A DNA stretch of 11,629 nucleotides, taken from Spirochaetia bacterium (GTDB lineage: Bacteria > Spirochaetota > Spirochaetia > Treponematales > Breznakiellaceae). The stretch lies in contig BOBI01000064.1 in the NCBI GenBank assembly GCA_026002305.1, forward strand, positions 1 through 11,629. Reading direction: 5' to 3'. The notes under the pieces are model-generated. The model did no database searches and had not been told where the DNA came from. It saw nothing but the letters and a program-made list of their open reading frames with translations. Below, piece after piece: positions 1 through 6,125 of this stretch. Position 1 is the stretch's first letter. Each line of letters begins with the position of its first letter. The position numbers were made by a program, and so were the translations under genes.

Positions 1-94
1 AAGTATGAATTGATAGCGAAGTGAATCTGATAATTATTAATTGTACATTGTTAATTATCAATTGTACATTGTACATTATTTGAGTCCATTAGTT

Positions 95-188
95 GGGGCC
101 GCCCGTATCGTGATAAGAAACCGGACAGCCCCGATTTAAGGAAACCCGCCATAGAGCGGGTTACAATATAAGTCTACTAAAAATAGAC
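95..188 (+). promoter_or_regulatory. Structured leader upstream of the first lipoprotein gene
   Basis: Three possible hairpins lie in series before the first gene. They are GGGGC (95-99) with GCCCC (128-132), AACCCGC (143-149) with GCGGGTT (156-162), and GTCTA (172-176) with TAGAC (184-188). None is followed by a T-tract, so none looks like a terminator. The downstream gene has its own ribosome binding site, AGGGGGA at 198-204, nine bases before the ATG at 214. I could not match the layout to a known riboswitch class. Positions 36-79 are AT-rich with direct repeats of 'attgtacatt'. No convincing promoter was found in the first 95 bases. Confidence 0.35.
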
Positions 189-213
189 GAAAAAATTAGG
201 GGGACTTTTTAAT

Positions 214-1938
214 ATGAAAAAGTCGAAATTGTTTTTAGTTGGGATGATCGCCGCATTCGTGGCAGGATCATTGTTTATGACGGGATGCGAAGGCCCGGCG
301 GGGCCTGCTGGGGCGCCCGGCGCGAACGCCAGCGCTTCGGCACAACAGGCAGCAGAATTAGCGGCATTTGGTTATACATTCGGCGACCCGATTCACGTTA
401 CAGTTGGACGCGATGCGGTATATGCTAATTCGATAGTAGGCGCCGCGCCGTTACCTACATCCGACCCAGTTATTACCGGCATAGCGGATGCGCCTGTAGC
501 AATTGTCTTTGGCAAAAGATCCGTAACCTTTAATCTTAATGCAGCGGCCTATACCCATGCTGAACTTTTAGCCGTGTTAAACGGCGCTTTGGGAAGTTCC
601 GGTGGCGATCTGGGATTAACAGCAGATTTTATTACTACTAATGAACCTGGTGGCGCAAAAAACTATCTTAGAATTAAAGCAAACGGCGCGCTGCCGGCAG
701 GTAACGATGGATTATTTGGTGTAGTCACACAAACCGCCGGTGGAACTGACGCTGTTGAAAAGCTGTTTGGCCAAGCAGGGTCTGGTGGTATGAACATTGT
801 ATACAACCCCCAGCTCGCTGTTGCGCAACCTGATGAATGGGTTTATCCGATTGTAGCAGACGATCTTTTTACCGGCGTTACCAGTGCTAATTCCATATTA
901 ACAGTCGGCAATGTAAAATTACCGGTTCCCGTAGGCGCTACTCCAGCCGCTGTAGTTACAGATTTAGTTGAAGAAATAAACGCCCAAATAGATCAGGTAA
1001 TCCCTGTTTACGCGTATACAGACTATACTATTACTGACGGGACTGGTGGTCTTATAAATGCACCCGGTATTAAGTTCTCAGCTTCGGTTATAGTTGCAAC
1101 CCCGGCTCCGCATGTAACACCAACCACAGGCCCCCGCGCCTTTGATGTTGTAGCAAGGCGCCCGACTATTAGCACATCCGTACTTGATCCATATTTGGAC
1201 ACCTATGGTTATACACTGATTACCCACCATGTGGTAGCAGGTGCTACATTAATTCCCGCTACTCCTCCCGCAGCCGCTTCGCCTTCTCCTAGCGCCGTTG
1301 CGACTACCGATATTAGCGGCGGTTCCCTTTCTGCCATTGGAACAGGCGCCAAAATCACCGTTTCTTACGGCGATTTAACCGACGTATTTGTATTCCCGAC
1401 AGCGGCGACAAATCCCATAGTTAATGATACCGTACTCTATAAACATACCGGGCAGACGGCTTTCTTAACTGAAGTTTCAATAAAGGTAACTGCAGGTAAA
1501 ATAGGATTTTTTGCTCCCCAATCACCGGCGGTTAAAACCTTTAGCGTAGTCGGTACTGGCGGCGGTATCACCGGAACCGGTGGTCTCATTGACGGACTTG
1601 CAACTACCCAAGGTGTTGCGTATGCAGCCGGTGTTCCGGAGAGACCCCCGGCATACGACACATGGAAAGTTACAGTAATTAGCGGTAATTCTTCCATTTT
1701 CCCGACGGTAGCATCTAAACTTGCGATTACCCCCGCCGGTACCAGCACAATCAATGAAAAGCTCGTCGGCCCAAATCAATTTAGTCGTAATGATATTGCA
1801 AACCTTTTTAACGGATTAAAGGTTGACCACTACACTGCAATATCATCCATTACAAACAACATAGTTGATATTACAGGAGATGCACTAAATGCTGACAATA
1901 ATCTCACCATTGCGGTCGGAATTACCGGCGTAAATTAA
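214..1938 (+). CDS. Secreted lipoprotein with short collagen-like Gly-X-Y stretch
   Basis: This gene encodes a 574-aa exported protein of unknown function. The N-terminus has a charged MKKSK start and a hydrophobic stretch (about residues 6-22). A relaxed spirochaete-type lipobox FMTGC follows, with the lipidated Cys at residue 25. Directly after it comes GPAGPAGAPGA (27-37), three to four collagen-like triplets acting as a tether. The rest is rich in Ala, Thr, Val and Gly with almost no Cys, as expected for a beta-rich surface protein. Two segments, about residues 93-127 and 226-260, share a beta-strand/helix pattern ending in 'LNGAL' or 'EINAQI'. It loosely resembles the IN motif of flagellar hook-associated proteins; I regard this as weak. 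The start is supported by AGGGGGA at 198-204. The gene stands alone and ends in a strong terminator. Surface location is inferred from the lipobox. Confidence 0.85.
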   Translation: MKKSKLFLVGMIAAFVAGSLFMTGCEGPAGPAGAPGANASASAQQAAELAAFGYTFGDPIHVTVGRDAVYANSIVGAAPLPTSDPVITGIADAPVAIVFGKRSVTFNLNAAAYTHAELLAVLNGALGSSGGDLGLTADFITTNEPGGAKNYLRIKANGALPAGNDGLFGVVTQTAGGTDAVEKLFGQAGSGGMNIVYNPQLAVAQPDEWVYPIVADDLFTGVTSANSILTVGNVKLPVPVGATPAAVVTDLVEEINAQIDQVIPVYAYTDYTITDGTGGLINAPGIKFSASVIVATPAPHVTPTTGPRAFDVVARRPTISTSVLDPYLDTYGYTLITHHVVAGATLIPATPPAAASPSPSAVATTDISGGSLSAIGTGAKITVSYGDLTDVFVFPTAATNPIVNDTVLYKHTGQTAFLTEVSIKVTAGKIGFFAPQSPAVKTFSVVGTGGGITGTGGLIDGLATTQGVAYAAGVPERPPAYDTWKVTVISGNSSIFPTVASKLAITPAGTSTINEKLVGPNQFSRNDIANLFNGLKVDHYTAISSITNNIVDITGDALNADNNLTIAVGITGVN

Positions 1939-1975
1939 CGGTAACAAACGCCATCGTGGCGTGTAACCGTTAGCC

Positions 1976-2012
1976 AAAGCCCCCTCTACATCAATGTAGA
2001 GGGGGCTTTTTT
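1976..2012 (+). terminator. Rho-independent terminator after the lipoprotein gene
   Basis: A perfect 13-bp stem (1978-1990 with 1995-2007) has a TCAA loop and is followed directly by TTTTTT. A second, longer inverted repeat lies just before it: TAACGGT, overlapping the stop codon, pairs with ACCGTTA near 1966-1972, with ACGCCA/TGGCGT nested inside. This ends the transcript of the lipoprotein gene. Confidence 0.9.
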
Positions 2013-2044
2013 GTTAATTGAGCTGGTTTCAAAATAGAAATCAA

Positions 2045-2135
2045 TTAACCACAGACCTCACAGACCCACACGGACGAAAGAAAAGATAGGGAAGTACGAG
2101 TCTTTGTCTGTGCTGTCCGTGTGGTCTGTGGTTAA
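2045..2135. repeat. Imperfect inverted repeat with CCACAGAC/CACACGGAC arms
   Basis: The right arm (2115-2135) is the reverse complement of the left arm in two blocks. TTAACCACAGAC (2045-2056) pairs with 2124-2135, and CCACACGGAC (2066-2075) pairs with 2115-2124. The left arm carries a roughly ten-base extra segment between the blocks. Short 'CCACAGA...CACACGGA' palindromes are widespread dispersed intergenic repeats in environmental bacteria, from general knowledge. It sits between the terminator and the larger palindromic repeats and codes for nothing visible. Confidence 0.75.
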
Positions 2136-2212
2136 ATTCTTAATTATGGAACTGCCTCAATTGTTAATTGATCTTCCCTATGTTAGCGTCAAAGGCGTTT
2201 TTTCTGCTTATG

Positions 2213-2359
2213 CCGGGAAAGGCGGCGTGCGGCTTATGTGGCGTGTGCCCTTTGGCTGAATTACCCGACAAAAACAGAGGTGCATTCAGTTCTGAAATTG
2301 GTACTATGATGCAAACGCTCGCAGGTTCCATCGCGCAATGGACGGGGGCTGTCTGTTTC
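2213..2359. repeat. Partial copy 1 of the dispersed palindromic repeat (left arm only)
   Basis: This is the left arm of the element found complete at 2394-2713 and 4136-4460. It has the blocks GTGCCCTTTGGCTGAATTAC, CAGAGGTGCATTCAGTTCTG and ACGCTCGCAGGTTCCATCG in the same order. It breaks off before the right arm. TTCCCT(A/G)TGTTAGCGTCAA occurs at 2174 and again at 2360, so copies 1 and 2 form a tandem duplication with a period of about 186 bp. Short open frames on both strands here exist only because the repeat lacks stops; I do not call them genes. Confidence 0.8.
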
Positions 2360-2393
2360 TTCCCTGTGTTAGCGTCAAGCCCTCCCATTCCCG

Positions 2394-2713
2394 CGTTATG
2401 TGCCAGAGATGGCGTGCGTCTTATGCAGCGTGTGCTCTTTGGCTGAATTACCCGACAAAAACAGAGGTGCATTCAGTTCTGAAATTTGTACTATGACGCA
2501 AACGCTCGCAGGTTCCATTGCGGAATGCATTGCGTTATGCGGACTAATAAGTTACTGGTGATAAAAGAAAAGACAACGCTCCGATAGCACAGCATGGAGC
2601 GATGGGTTCTGCGAGCGGCTTGCCTAATTGTACTAAATCTTGAAGTTTAAAAAGCACCTCTGCGTCTGCAGAAATATTCAGCCAAAAGGTTTTTGTTTAA
2701 CAGACCGCACGCC
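2394..2713. repeat. Copy 2 of the dispersed palindromic repeat, both arms
   Basis: This unit of about 320 bp is closely similar to 4136-4460. The two ends are diverged reverse complements of each other. The left arm carries the TTTGGCTG, CAGAGGTGCA and CGCTCGCAG blocks. The right arm carries CTGCGAGCG (near 2611), GCACCTCTGC (near 2656) and CAGCCAAAAGG (near 2680), and ends at CCGCACGCCG. Near the centre a hairpin of seven pairs, CGCTCCG (2577-2583) with TGGAGCG (2595-2601), differs from copy 3 by a compensatory change. No protein is supported. Confidence 0.8.
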
Positions 2714-2762
2714 GTTTTTGTAGATAAGGCAGGAACAGAAGAGCTTGGAGCGGAGTCTTGCC

Positions 2763-2795
2763 GGTGCCAGGCCCCTTTTTTATTAGGATACGCCC
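2763..2795. repeat. Degenerate copy of the GGTGCCAGGCACC repeat
   Basis: GGTGCCAGGCCCC at 2763-2775 differs by one base from the 13-bp palindrome found at 7916, 8306, 8369 and 9321. The match goes on through a T-run and 'TTAGGATACGCCC', which parallels 'TTAGGTTAACGCC' at 8306. It is therefore an old copy of the same repeat. The rest of 2714-2885 shows no gene or clear site. Confidence 0.6.
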
Positions 2796-2885
2796 CAATT
2801 GGTTTCCCTATCAGTTTGAAAATAGGCGATCTTCTCTGCGGTAATAATATTATAAATATTGTCCATACTAAAAATGTTTTTGCCG

Positions 2886-3815
2886 TTACGCGACTTTTAC
2901 TTTGGCTTGCAAAGATTTAACCGTTTTTAGAGGTAACCCGGTCGCTTTGACAATTTTTTCTATCTCCACATCAAGAGCAAGGAGGTTTTTAGCTATTTCT
3001 TTTGCTTTTGCAATCTCAAATTTATCCGAGTAATAATCCAATTTTTCTTCTAACATAATATCCCCCTCTGCCAATTCTTTATATTGGTTAAACAATTCCT
3101 TGTAAAGACGCTCCATACCAAAAATGATACCTTCAACATCCTTCCCGTCTATTTGCCCTTTCTTGTTAAGGTTGCCAACAGCACCTAACAACTCGTCAAG
3201 CAATGCTTTTAACTGATCGGATAGCTTTTTTAGCTCGTTTTCACCCTTGGCTTTTTGCACCCGCCGCCGCATTTTAAGCACATAGAATGGTAGCAAAAGG
3301 GCTAAACCCTGCTTTTCAAGTTCACTAACACTGTGATCCAGTAAGTTAAAGGTATCTACTTTGTAATCATACCATGTTTTATCGGGAAATCGCAAGCGCA
3401 AAGTTTGCTGCTTAGGTATCTTTTTTGAGCCTTCAAAGTAAACTATCCGCACTTGCGGGAATTCGATAGTACGAATATCCCCATCGTGTGTCTTTCTTAA
3501 TACCCCCGCCTCAAAGCCATACCGAAAAACCCGAATCATCATATCGGCATCAAAATTAATTTGCGCCTCAATTTGATATGTAACGCCGTTAATTCTTAAA
3601 ACCGTATCGCGTATGAGGTTTTTTAAATCTTCATTCACGGTTTCTTTATCTAGGTAAGTTATCTTGCTATCCGGTGGATATTTGGTACTGAAAAGTCCAT
3701 TGATAAAAGAGATAACCGCTTTATTTGACAGGTGCAAAAGGTCTTTAAAAAGAAGATCGAAAACCTTGGCGGTTGTTCGCTTTGGCTGGGGTTTCTTTGT
3801 TATTTTTTTAGCCAT
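2886..3815 (-). CDS. Rpn-family PD-(D/E)XK nuclease / putative transposase
   Basis: This gene encodes a 309-aa protein of the Rpn (YhgA-like) recombination-promoting nuclease family, of typical length. After a Lys-rich start, the family N-terminal pattern is seen as VFDLLFKDLL (residues 18-27). The nuclease core follows: Asp70 in LIRDTVLRI and Glu83-x-Gln85 in YQIEAQI, the family's version of the (D/E)XK motif. The C-terminal third is helical and charged. It ends in AKNLLALDVEIEKIVKATGL, a tail common in spirochaete and cyanobacterial members. Members studied in E. coli are DNA endonucleases that raise RecA-independent recombination; the same role here is inferred. The ATG at 3815 has only a weak AAGG upstream. 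It stands alone between repeat-rich spacers, as is usual for this multicopy family. Confidence 0.85.
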   Translation of the reverse strand: MAKKITKKPQPKRTTAKVFDLLFKDLLHLSNKAVISFINGLFSTKYPPDSKITYLDKETVNEDLKNLIRDTVLRINGVTYQIEAQINFDADMMIRVFRYGFEAGVLRKTHDGDIRTIEFPQVRIVYFEGSKKIPKQQTLRLRFPDKTWYDYKVDTFNLLDHSVSELEKQGLALLLPFYVLKMRRRVQKAKGENELKKLSDQLKALLDELLGAVGNLNKKGQIDGKDVEGIIFGMERLYKELFNQYKELAEGDIMLEEKLDYYSDKFEIAKAKEIAKNLLALDVEIEKIVKATGLPLKTVKSLQAKVKVA

Positions 3816-3880
3816 GCCTTATTGTCGGTGGTTTCGTACAAAGTTAATAGTATGGTTCTCAATCTGTAGTAACCCATATT

Positions 3881-3940
3881 AATGAACTACTGCGCAGCAG
3901 AGCTGCGCGGTATTAAACCGAAACACGGACAATAAAATAT
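3881..3940 (+). pseudogene. 60-bp remnant of a hicA 3' end
   Basis: Positions 3882-3935 read MNYCAAELRGIKPKHGQ then TAA. This equals the C-terminal tail of the HicA encoded at 8914-9261 (minus) with its 120-bp insertion removed. DNA identity starts at AATGAACTACTGCGCAGCAG and runs past the stop into AATAAAATA, then breaks off. Upstream of 3881 nothing resembles HicA. The remnant also contains the GCGCAG/CTGCGC palindrome. I read it as the debris of a second hicA copy, or of a mobilised fragment, that keeps the uninterrupted form. Confidence 0.7.
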
Positions 3941-4135
3941 CTAGATCGGGACTTCTTTACCCTGCCCACGATGAACTTGCCGTAATAGGGGATAGCGTGT
4001 AAGGTGGTATACCGGTAGACCAACCAAGCATGGCGCGTAACGGCGCCCGCCCGAAAGAGCGGCGTCTAACACAAGCCCCCGCCCATTAGCGTTACACGCA
4101 ATGAGCGGGGCTTCTTTTATCAATTGTTAATTGTT
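3941..4135. other. Spacer with hairpins, no gene supported
   Basis: No convincing gene is seen. A 60-codon open frame on the minus strand has no ribosome binding site and reads through the terminator hairpin, so it is not called. The stretch holds the 8-bp palindrome TACCGGTA (4009-4016), a small GGCGC/GCGCC hairpin near 4032 and the terminator-like hairpin listed separately. It ends in the AT-rich 'tcaattgttaattg' motif also present near 2158. Confidence 0.5.
4073..4117 (+). terminator. Terminator-like hairpin in repeat-rich spacer
   Basis: AAGCCCC...CATT...GCGT pairs with ACGC AATG...GGGGCTT across a three-base TAC loop. There is one bulge and one C/A mismatch. CTTTTA follows on the plus strand. 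It resembles the terminator at 1976-2012 in its AAGCCCC/GGGGCTT base. No plus-strand gene directly upstream needs it, apart from the hicA remnant. Confidence 0.5.
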
Positions 4136-4460
4136 CTTGCGTTATGTGCCAGAGACGGCGCGCGGTCTATTGGGCGTGTGCCCTTTGGCTGAATTACCCG
4201 ACAAAAGCAGAGGTGCATTCTGTTCTGAAATTCGTACTATGATGCAAACGCTCGCAGGTTCCATCGTGACGCGTATTGCGTCATGCGGATTAATAAGCCG
4301 CTGGTGAGAAAAGAAAAGACGACGTTCCGATAGCACAACGCGGAACGATGGGTTCTGCGAGCGGCTTGCCTAATTGTACTAATCTTCAAGTTTAAAAAGC
4401 ACCTCTGCATCTGCCGCAATATGCAGCCAAAGGGCACATGCCGAATAAGCTGCCCGCCTC
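4136..4460. repeat. Copy 3 of the dispersed palindromic repeat, complete
   Basis: This is the best-preserved unit. The arms are diverged reverse complements: GTGCCCTTTGGCTG (4180 region) against CAGCCAAAGGGCAC (4425-4438), GCAGAGGTGC (4206 region) against GCACCTCTGC (4399-4408), and CGCTCGCAG (near 4249) against CTGCGAGCG (4355 region). Inside them lie TGACGC/GCGTCA (4266-4282) and the seven-pair hairpin CGTTCCG/CGGAACG (4323-4347). The nested pairing could form in DNA or RNA. The unit ends about ten bases before the -35 box of selC. It has no transposase and no supported gene. It could be a foldback or MITE-like element, or a non-coding RNA; I cannot tell which. Confidence 0.8.
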
Positions 4461-4470
4461 ATGCGTGTGG

Positions 4471-4499
4471 TTGACGGCCAAGCCCTCAAACCTTATTAT
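4471..4499 (+). promoter_or_regulatory. Sigma-70-type promoter of the selenium operon
   Basis: TTGACG (4471-4476) and TATTAT (4494-4499) are separated by exactly 17 bases. Transcription should start near 4506, leaving about seven bases before the tRNA 5' end at 4513. This is the most consensus-like promoter in the window and the only one seen ahead of the five downstream reading frames. Confidence 0.8.
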
Positions 4500-4512
4500 T
4501 TTAAGTAACCGT

Positions 4513-4606
4513 GGAGGTGAATGTCGTCTGGTGGCGGCTGCGGACTTCAAATCCGTCAAAGGGTGGAAACGTCCTTGGTGAGTTCGATTCTCACACGCCT
4601 CCGCCA
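4513..4606 (+). tRNA. selC: Selenocysteine tRNA, anticodon TCA
   Basis: The 94-nt gene has the diagnostic tRNA-Sec layout. It has an 8-position acceptor arm (GGAGGTGA with ACGCCTCC; one G-T wobble, and an A-A mismatch at the eighth position). A six-pair D stem GTCGTC/GGCGGC has only a four-base TGGT loop. The anticodon stem GCGGA/TCCGT holds the loop CTTCAAA, with TCA at 4547-4549. The long variable arm pairs AAGGGT with GTCCTT, and the T arm is GTGAG-TTCGATT-CTCAC. The discriminator G and an encoded CCA end it. SerRS charges this tRNA and SelA converts Ser to Sec using selenophosphate; SelB then delivers it to UGA codons. Neither selA nor selB is in the window. It heads a tightly packed set of selenium genes with no terminator after it. 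Confidence 0.96.
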
Positions 4607-4689
4607 TTTTTAGGCAAGAAAAAATCACGAATAGTAAAAGTAATAACAAAGAAATTATTGCCGGTTTTGAAAATGTTTCGCAAGCTATT

Positions 4690-4923
4690 ATGGCGGAGCA
4701 GGCGCTTGTAGCGCAGGCTTTTGATGTCCGCGTTATGCCCATGCCGTCTACGATAAAGGCGGGCTGCGGTTTTTGCCTGCGCTTTTTTCCGCAAGACATT
4801 GAAAGAGCCGCCGTGTTTCTGACAGAGCGCGGACTTGAAATAAAAGAAGCGTGGAAACGGGATCCTGATACCGGAGCTTATATAAAAATAGAAATTAACC
4901 ACGAACCAAGCAAACCACACTAG
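4690..4923 (+). CDS. DUF3343 family protein, putative Se/S carrier (start uncertain)
   Basis: This is a small DUF3343-type protein, a family often found beside selD/yedF-type genes and proposed to carry selenium or sulfur. The middle reads FDVRVMPMPSTIKAGCGFCL, matching the family's 'PxPxxxxxxCG' core. It has two Cys, in CGFC, that could bind Se or S. The first ATG (4690) gives 77 aa but has no ribosome binding site and cuts into the domain: upstream codons in frame read EIIAGFENVSQAI, the usual first strand and helix. That frame stays open back to 4582, inside selC, with no ATG, GTG or TTG. Translation may start at a rare codon (ATT 4606, ATC 4624 or ATT 4654). Otherwise the gene is damaged or has a sequencing indel. 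It ends 24 bases before selD. Confidence 0.75.
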   Translation: MAEQALVAQAFDVRVMPMPSTIKAGCGFCLRFFPQDIERAAVFLTERGLEIKEAWKRDPDTGAYIKIEINHEPSKPH

Positions 4924-4947
4924 CCGCACGAAAAAATGGAGGAATTG

Positions 4948-6015
4948 ATGGGAAAAAAAAATGAGTCGCTGCTGTCAAACTGCACGAGCGGAGGATGCGG
5001 GGCCAAGATTGAAAGTGCCGCGCTTGCAGGATTGCTGGCGGCCCTTCCTTCAGGCGGCGACAAAAACCTGCTCGTGGGTTACGACACTTCCGACGATGCC
5101 GCAGTCTATAGGCTTGACGACGAGCGCTCGCTAATCTTTACCGCGGATTTTTTCCCGCCCATGGTTGACGATCCGCGCACTTTCGGGAGGATCGCCGCCG
5201 CCAATGCGTTAAGCGATGTGTGGGCAATGGGCGGCCGCCCCCTGGTGGCGCTGAACCTTGTCTGTTTTCCGCAAGCGATGGACAAGGCTGTTCTTGCCGA
5301 CATTCTGTCCGGCGGCGCGGAAAAAATTGCCGAAGCCGGGGCTGTGCTGGGCGGGGGACATTCGATATACGACAAGGAGCCAAAGTATGGGCTTGCCGTT
5401 ACCGGCATAGTTGAAACATCAAGGGTAATCCGTAACAACACGCCCAAAACAGGGCATAAATTAATACTGACAAAGCCTTTGGGGGTTGGGATTGTGATGG
5501 CGGCGCTGCGTGTGGAAATGGCGGACGCGGCGGCGGTTCGCCAAGCCCTTGCCTCTATGGAGCGGCTAAACCGCTATGCCTGCGAGTGCATGGCCGCGTT
5601 CAACGTAAGCGCCTGCACCGATGTTACCGGTTTCGGCCTGCTTGTTCATGCCTTGGAAATGGCAGGGGATCAGGCGTCCATCATTCTGAACCCCGATGCC
5701 CTGCCTGTAATACCGCAAGCGGTGCGGTATGCTAACGAGTACCTCTTAACCGCCGCAGGGCAGCGTAACCGCAACCGCGTCTGCAGCCCGCAAACCTCCG
5801 TCGGCGCACCGGCGCAGTGTGCCGACGTGGGCGCGCTCCCTTTTGCCACACAGGAATTGCTATTCGATCCTCAAACATCGGGCGGGCTTTTAATTGCCGT
5901 GCCGCCCGACGAGGCTGACGCGCTTACCGCCGCAATAAAAAAAGCCGGCGACGAAAGCGCCGCAATAATCGGGGAAATTGCACCAAGGGCGGAAAATGTG
6001 ATAAGGTTTAAGTAA
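4948..6015 (+). CDS. selD: Selenide, water dikinase (selenophosphate synthetase)
   Basis: This enzyme makes selenophosphate, the selenium donor for Sec-tRNA, from selenide and ATP. I choose the ATG at 4948 because GGAGG (4938-4942) lies five bases before it; an ATG at 4936 contains that site and has no good one of its own. The product is 355 aa, near the family's usual length. From 4948, the catalytic pair in GGCGAK falls at Cys17 and Lys20, the same numbers as in E. coli SelD. The codon is TGC, so this copy is a Cys, not a Sec, form. Further family motifs are DTSDDAAVYRL (ATP/Mg site), GRIAAANALSDVWAMGG, GGGHSI, LTKPLGVGIV, TDVTGFGLL and DPQTSGGLL. The TAA stop is part of the next ribosome binding site. 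Confidence 0.97.
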   Translation: MGKKNESLLSNCTSGGCGAKIESAALAGLLAALPSGGDKNLLVGYDTSDDAAVYRLDDERSLIFTADFFPPMVDDPRTFGRIAAANALSDVWAMGGRPLVALNLVCFPQAMDKAVLADILSGGAEKIAEAGAVLGGGHSIYDKEPKYGLAVTGIVETSRVIRNNTPKTGHKLILTKPLGVGIVMAALRVEMADAAAVRQALASMERLNRYACECMAAFNVSACTDVTGFGLLVHALEMAGDQASIILNPDALPVIPQAVRYANEYLLTAAGQRNRNRVCSPQTSVGAPAQCADVGALPFATQELLFDPQTSGGLLIAVPPDEADALTAAIKKAGDESAAIIGEIAPRAENVIRFK

Positions 6016-6026
6016 GGAGATTTTTT

Positions 6027-6113
6027 ATGCCCGAACATGTTTTACAGTTAAAAGACGGCTTGGTCATTAGCGATGCGGCGGTAGGCGATGTTCATAGCGC
6101 CGCAAAAAAGTAA
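6027..6113 (+). CDS. Unrecognised 28-residue ORF between selD and yedF
   Basis: This short frame starts at ATG 6027 with TAAGGAG at 6013-6019, overlapping the selD stop. It ends at TAA 6111-6113, just before the AAGGAG of yedF. The product begins MPEHVLQLKDGLVISDAA and ends in AAKK. It is acidic to neutral, has no Cys and no membrane stretch. I know no family for it. Its clean signals and snug fit suggest it is translated. It may be a real small protein, a device that couples selD and yedF translation, or the 5' stub of a deleted gene. No TGA is involved, so it is not a truncated selenoprotein. Confidence 0.5.
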   Translation: MPEHVLQLKDGLVISDAAVGDVHSAAKK

Positions 6114-6125
6114 AAGGAGACCTAA

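Noticed and set aside
95..188. Known riboswitch in the leader
   Set aside because: I could not match it to the conserved cores of the c-di-GMP, TPP or cobalamin classes.
2164..2472. Small minus- and plus-strand ORFs in the repeat units, including a recurring MEPASVCIIV start
   Set aside because: The similarity between copies follows the DNA repeat. No ribosome binding site is seen and there is no sign of selection on the protein.
4511..4711. Open frame from a GTG running through selC
   Set aside because: It overlaps the whole tRNA gene and shows no family-like residues; the DUF3343 residues lie in another frame.
4996..5001. SelD as a selenoprotein
   Set aside because: The catalytic position is a plain TGC cysteine codon in GGCGAK.
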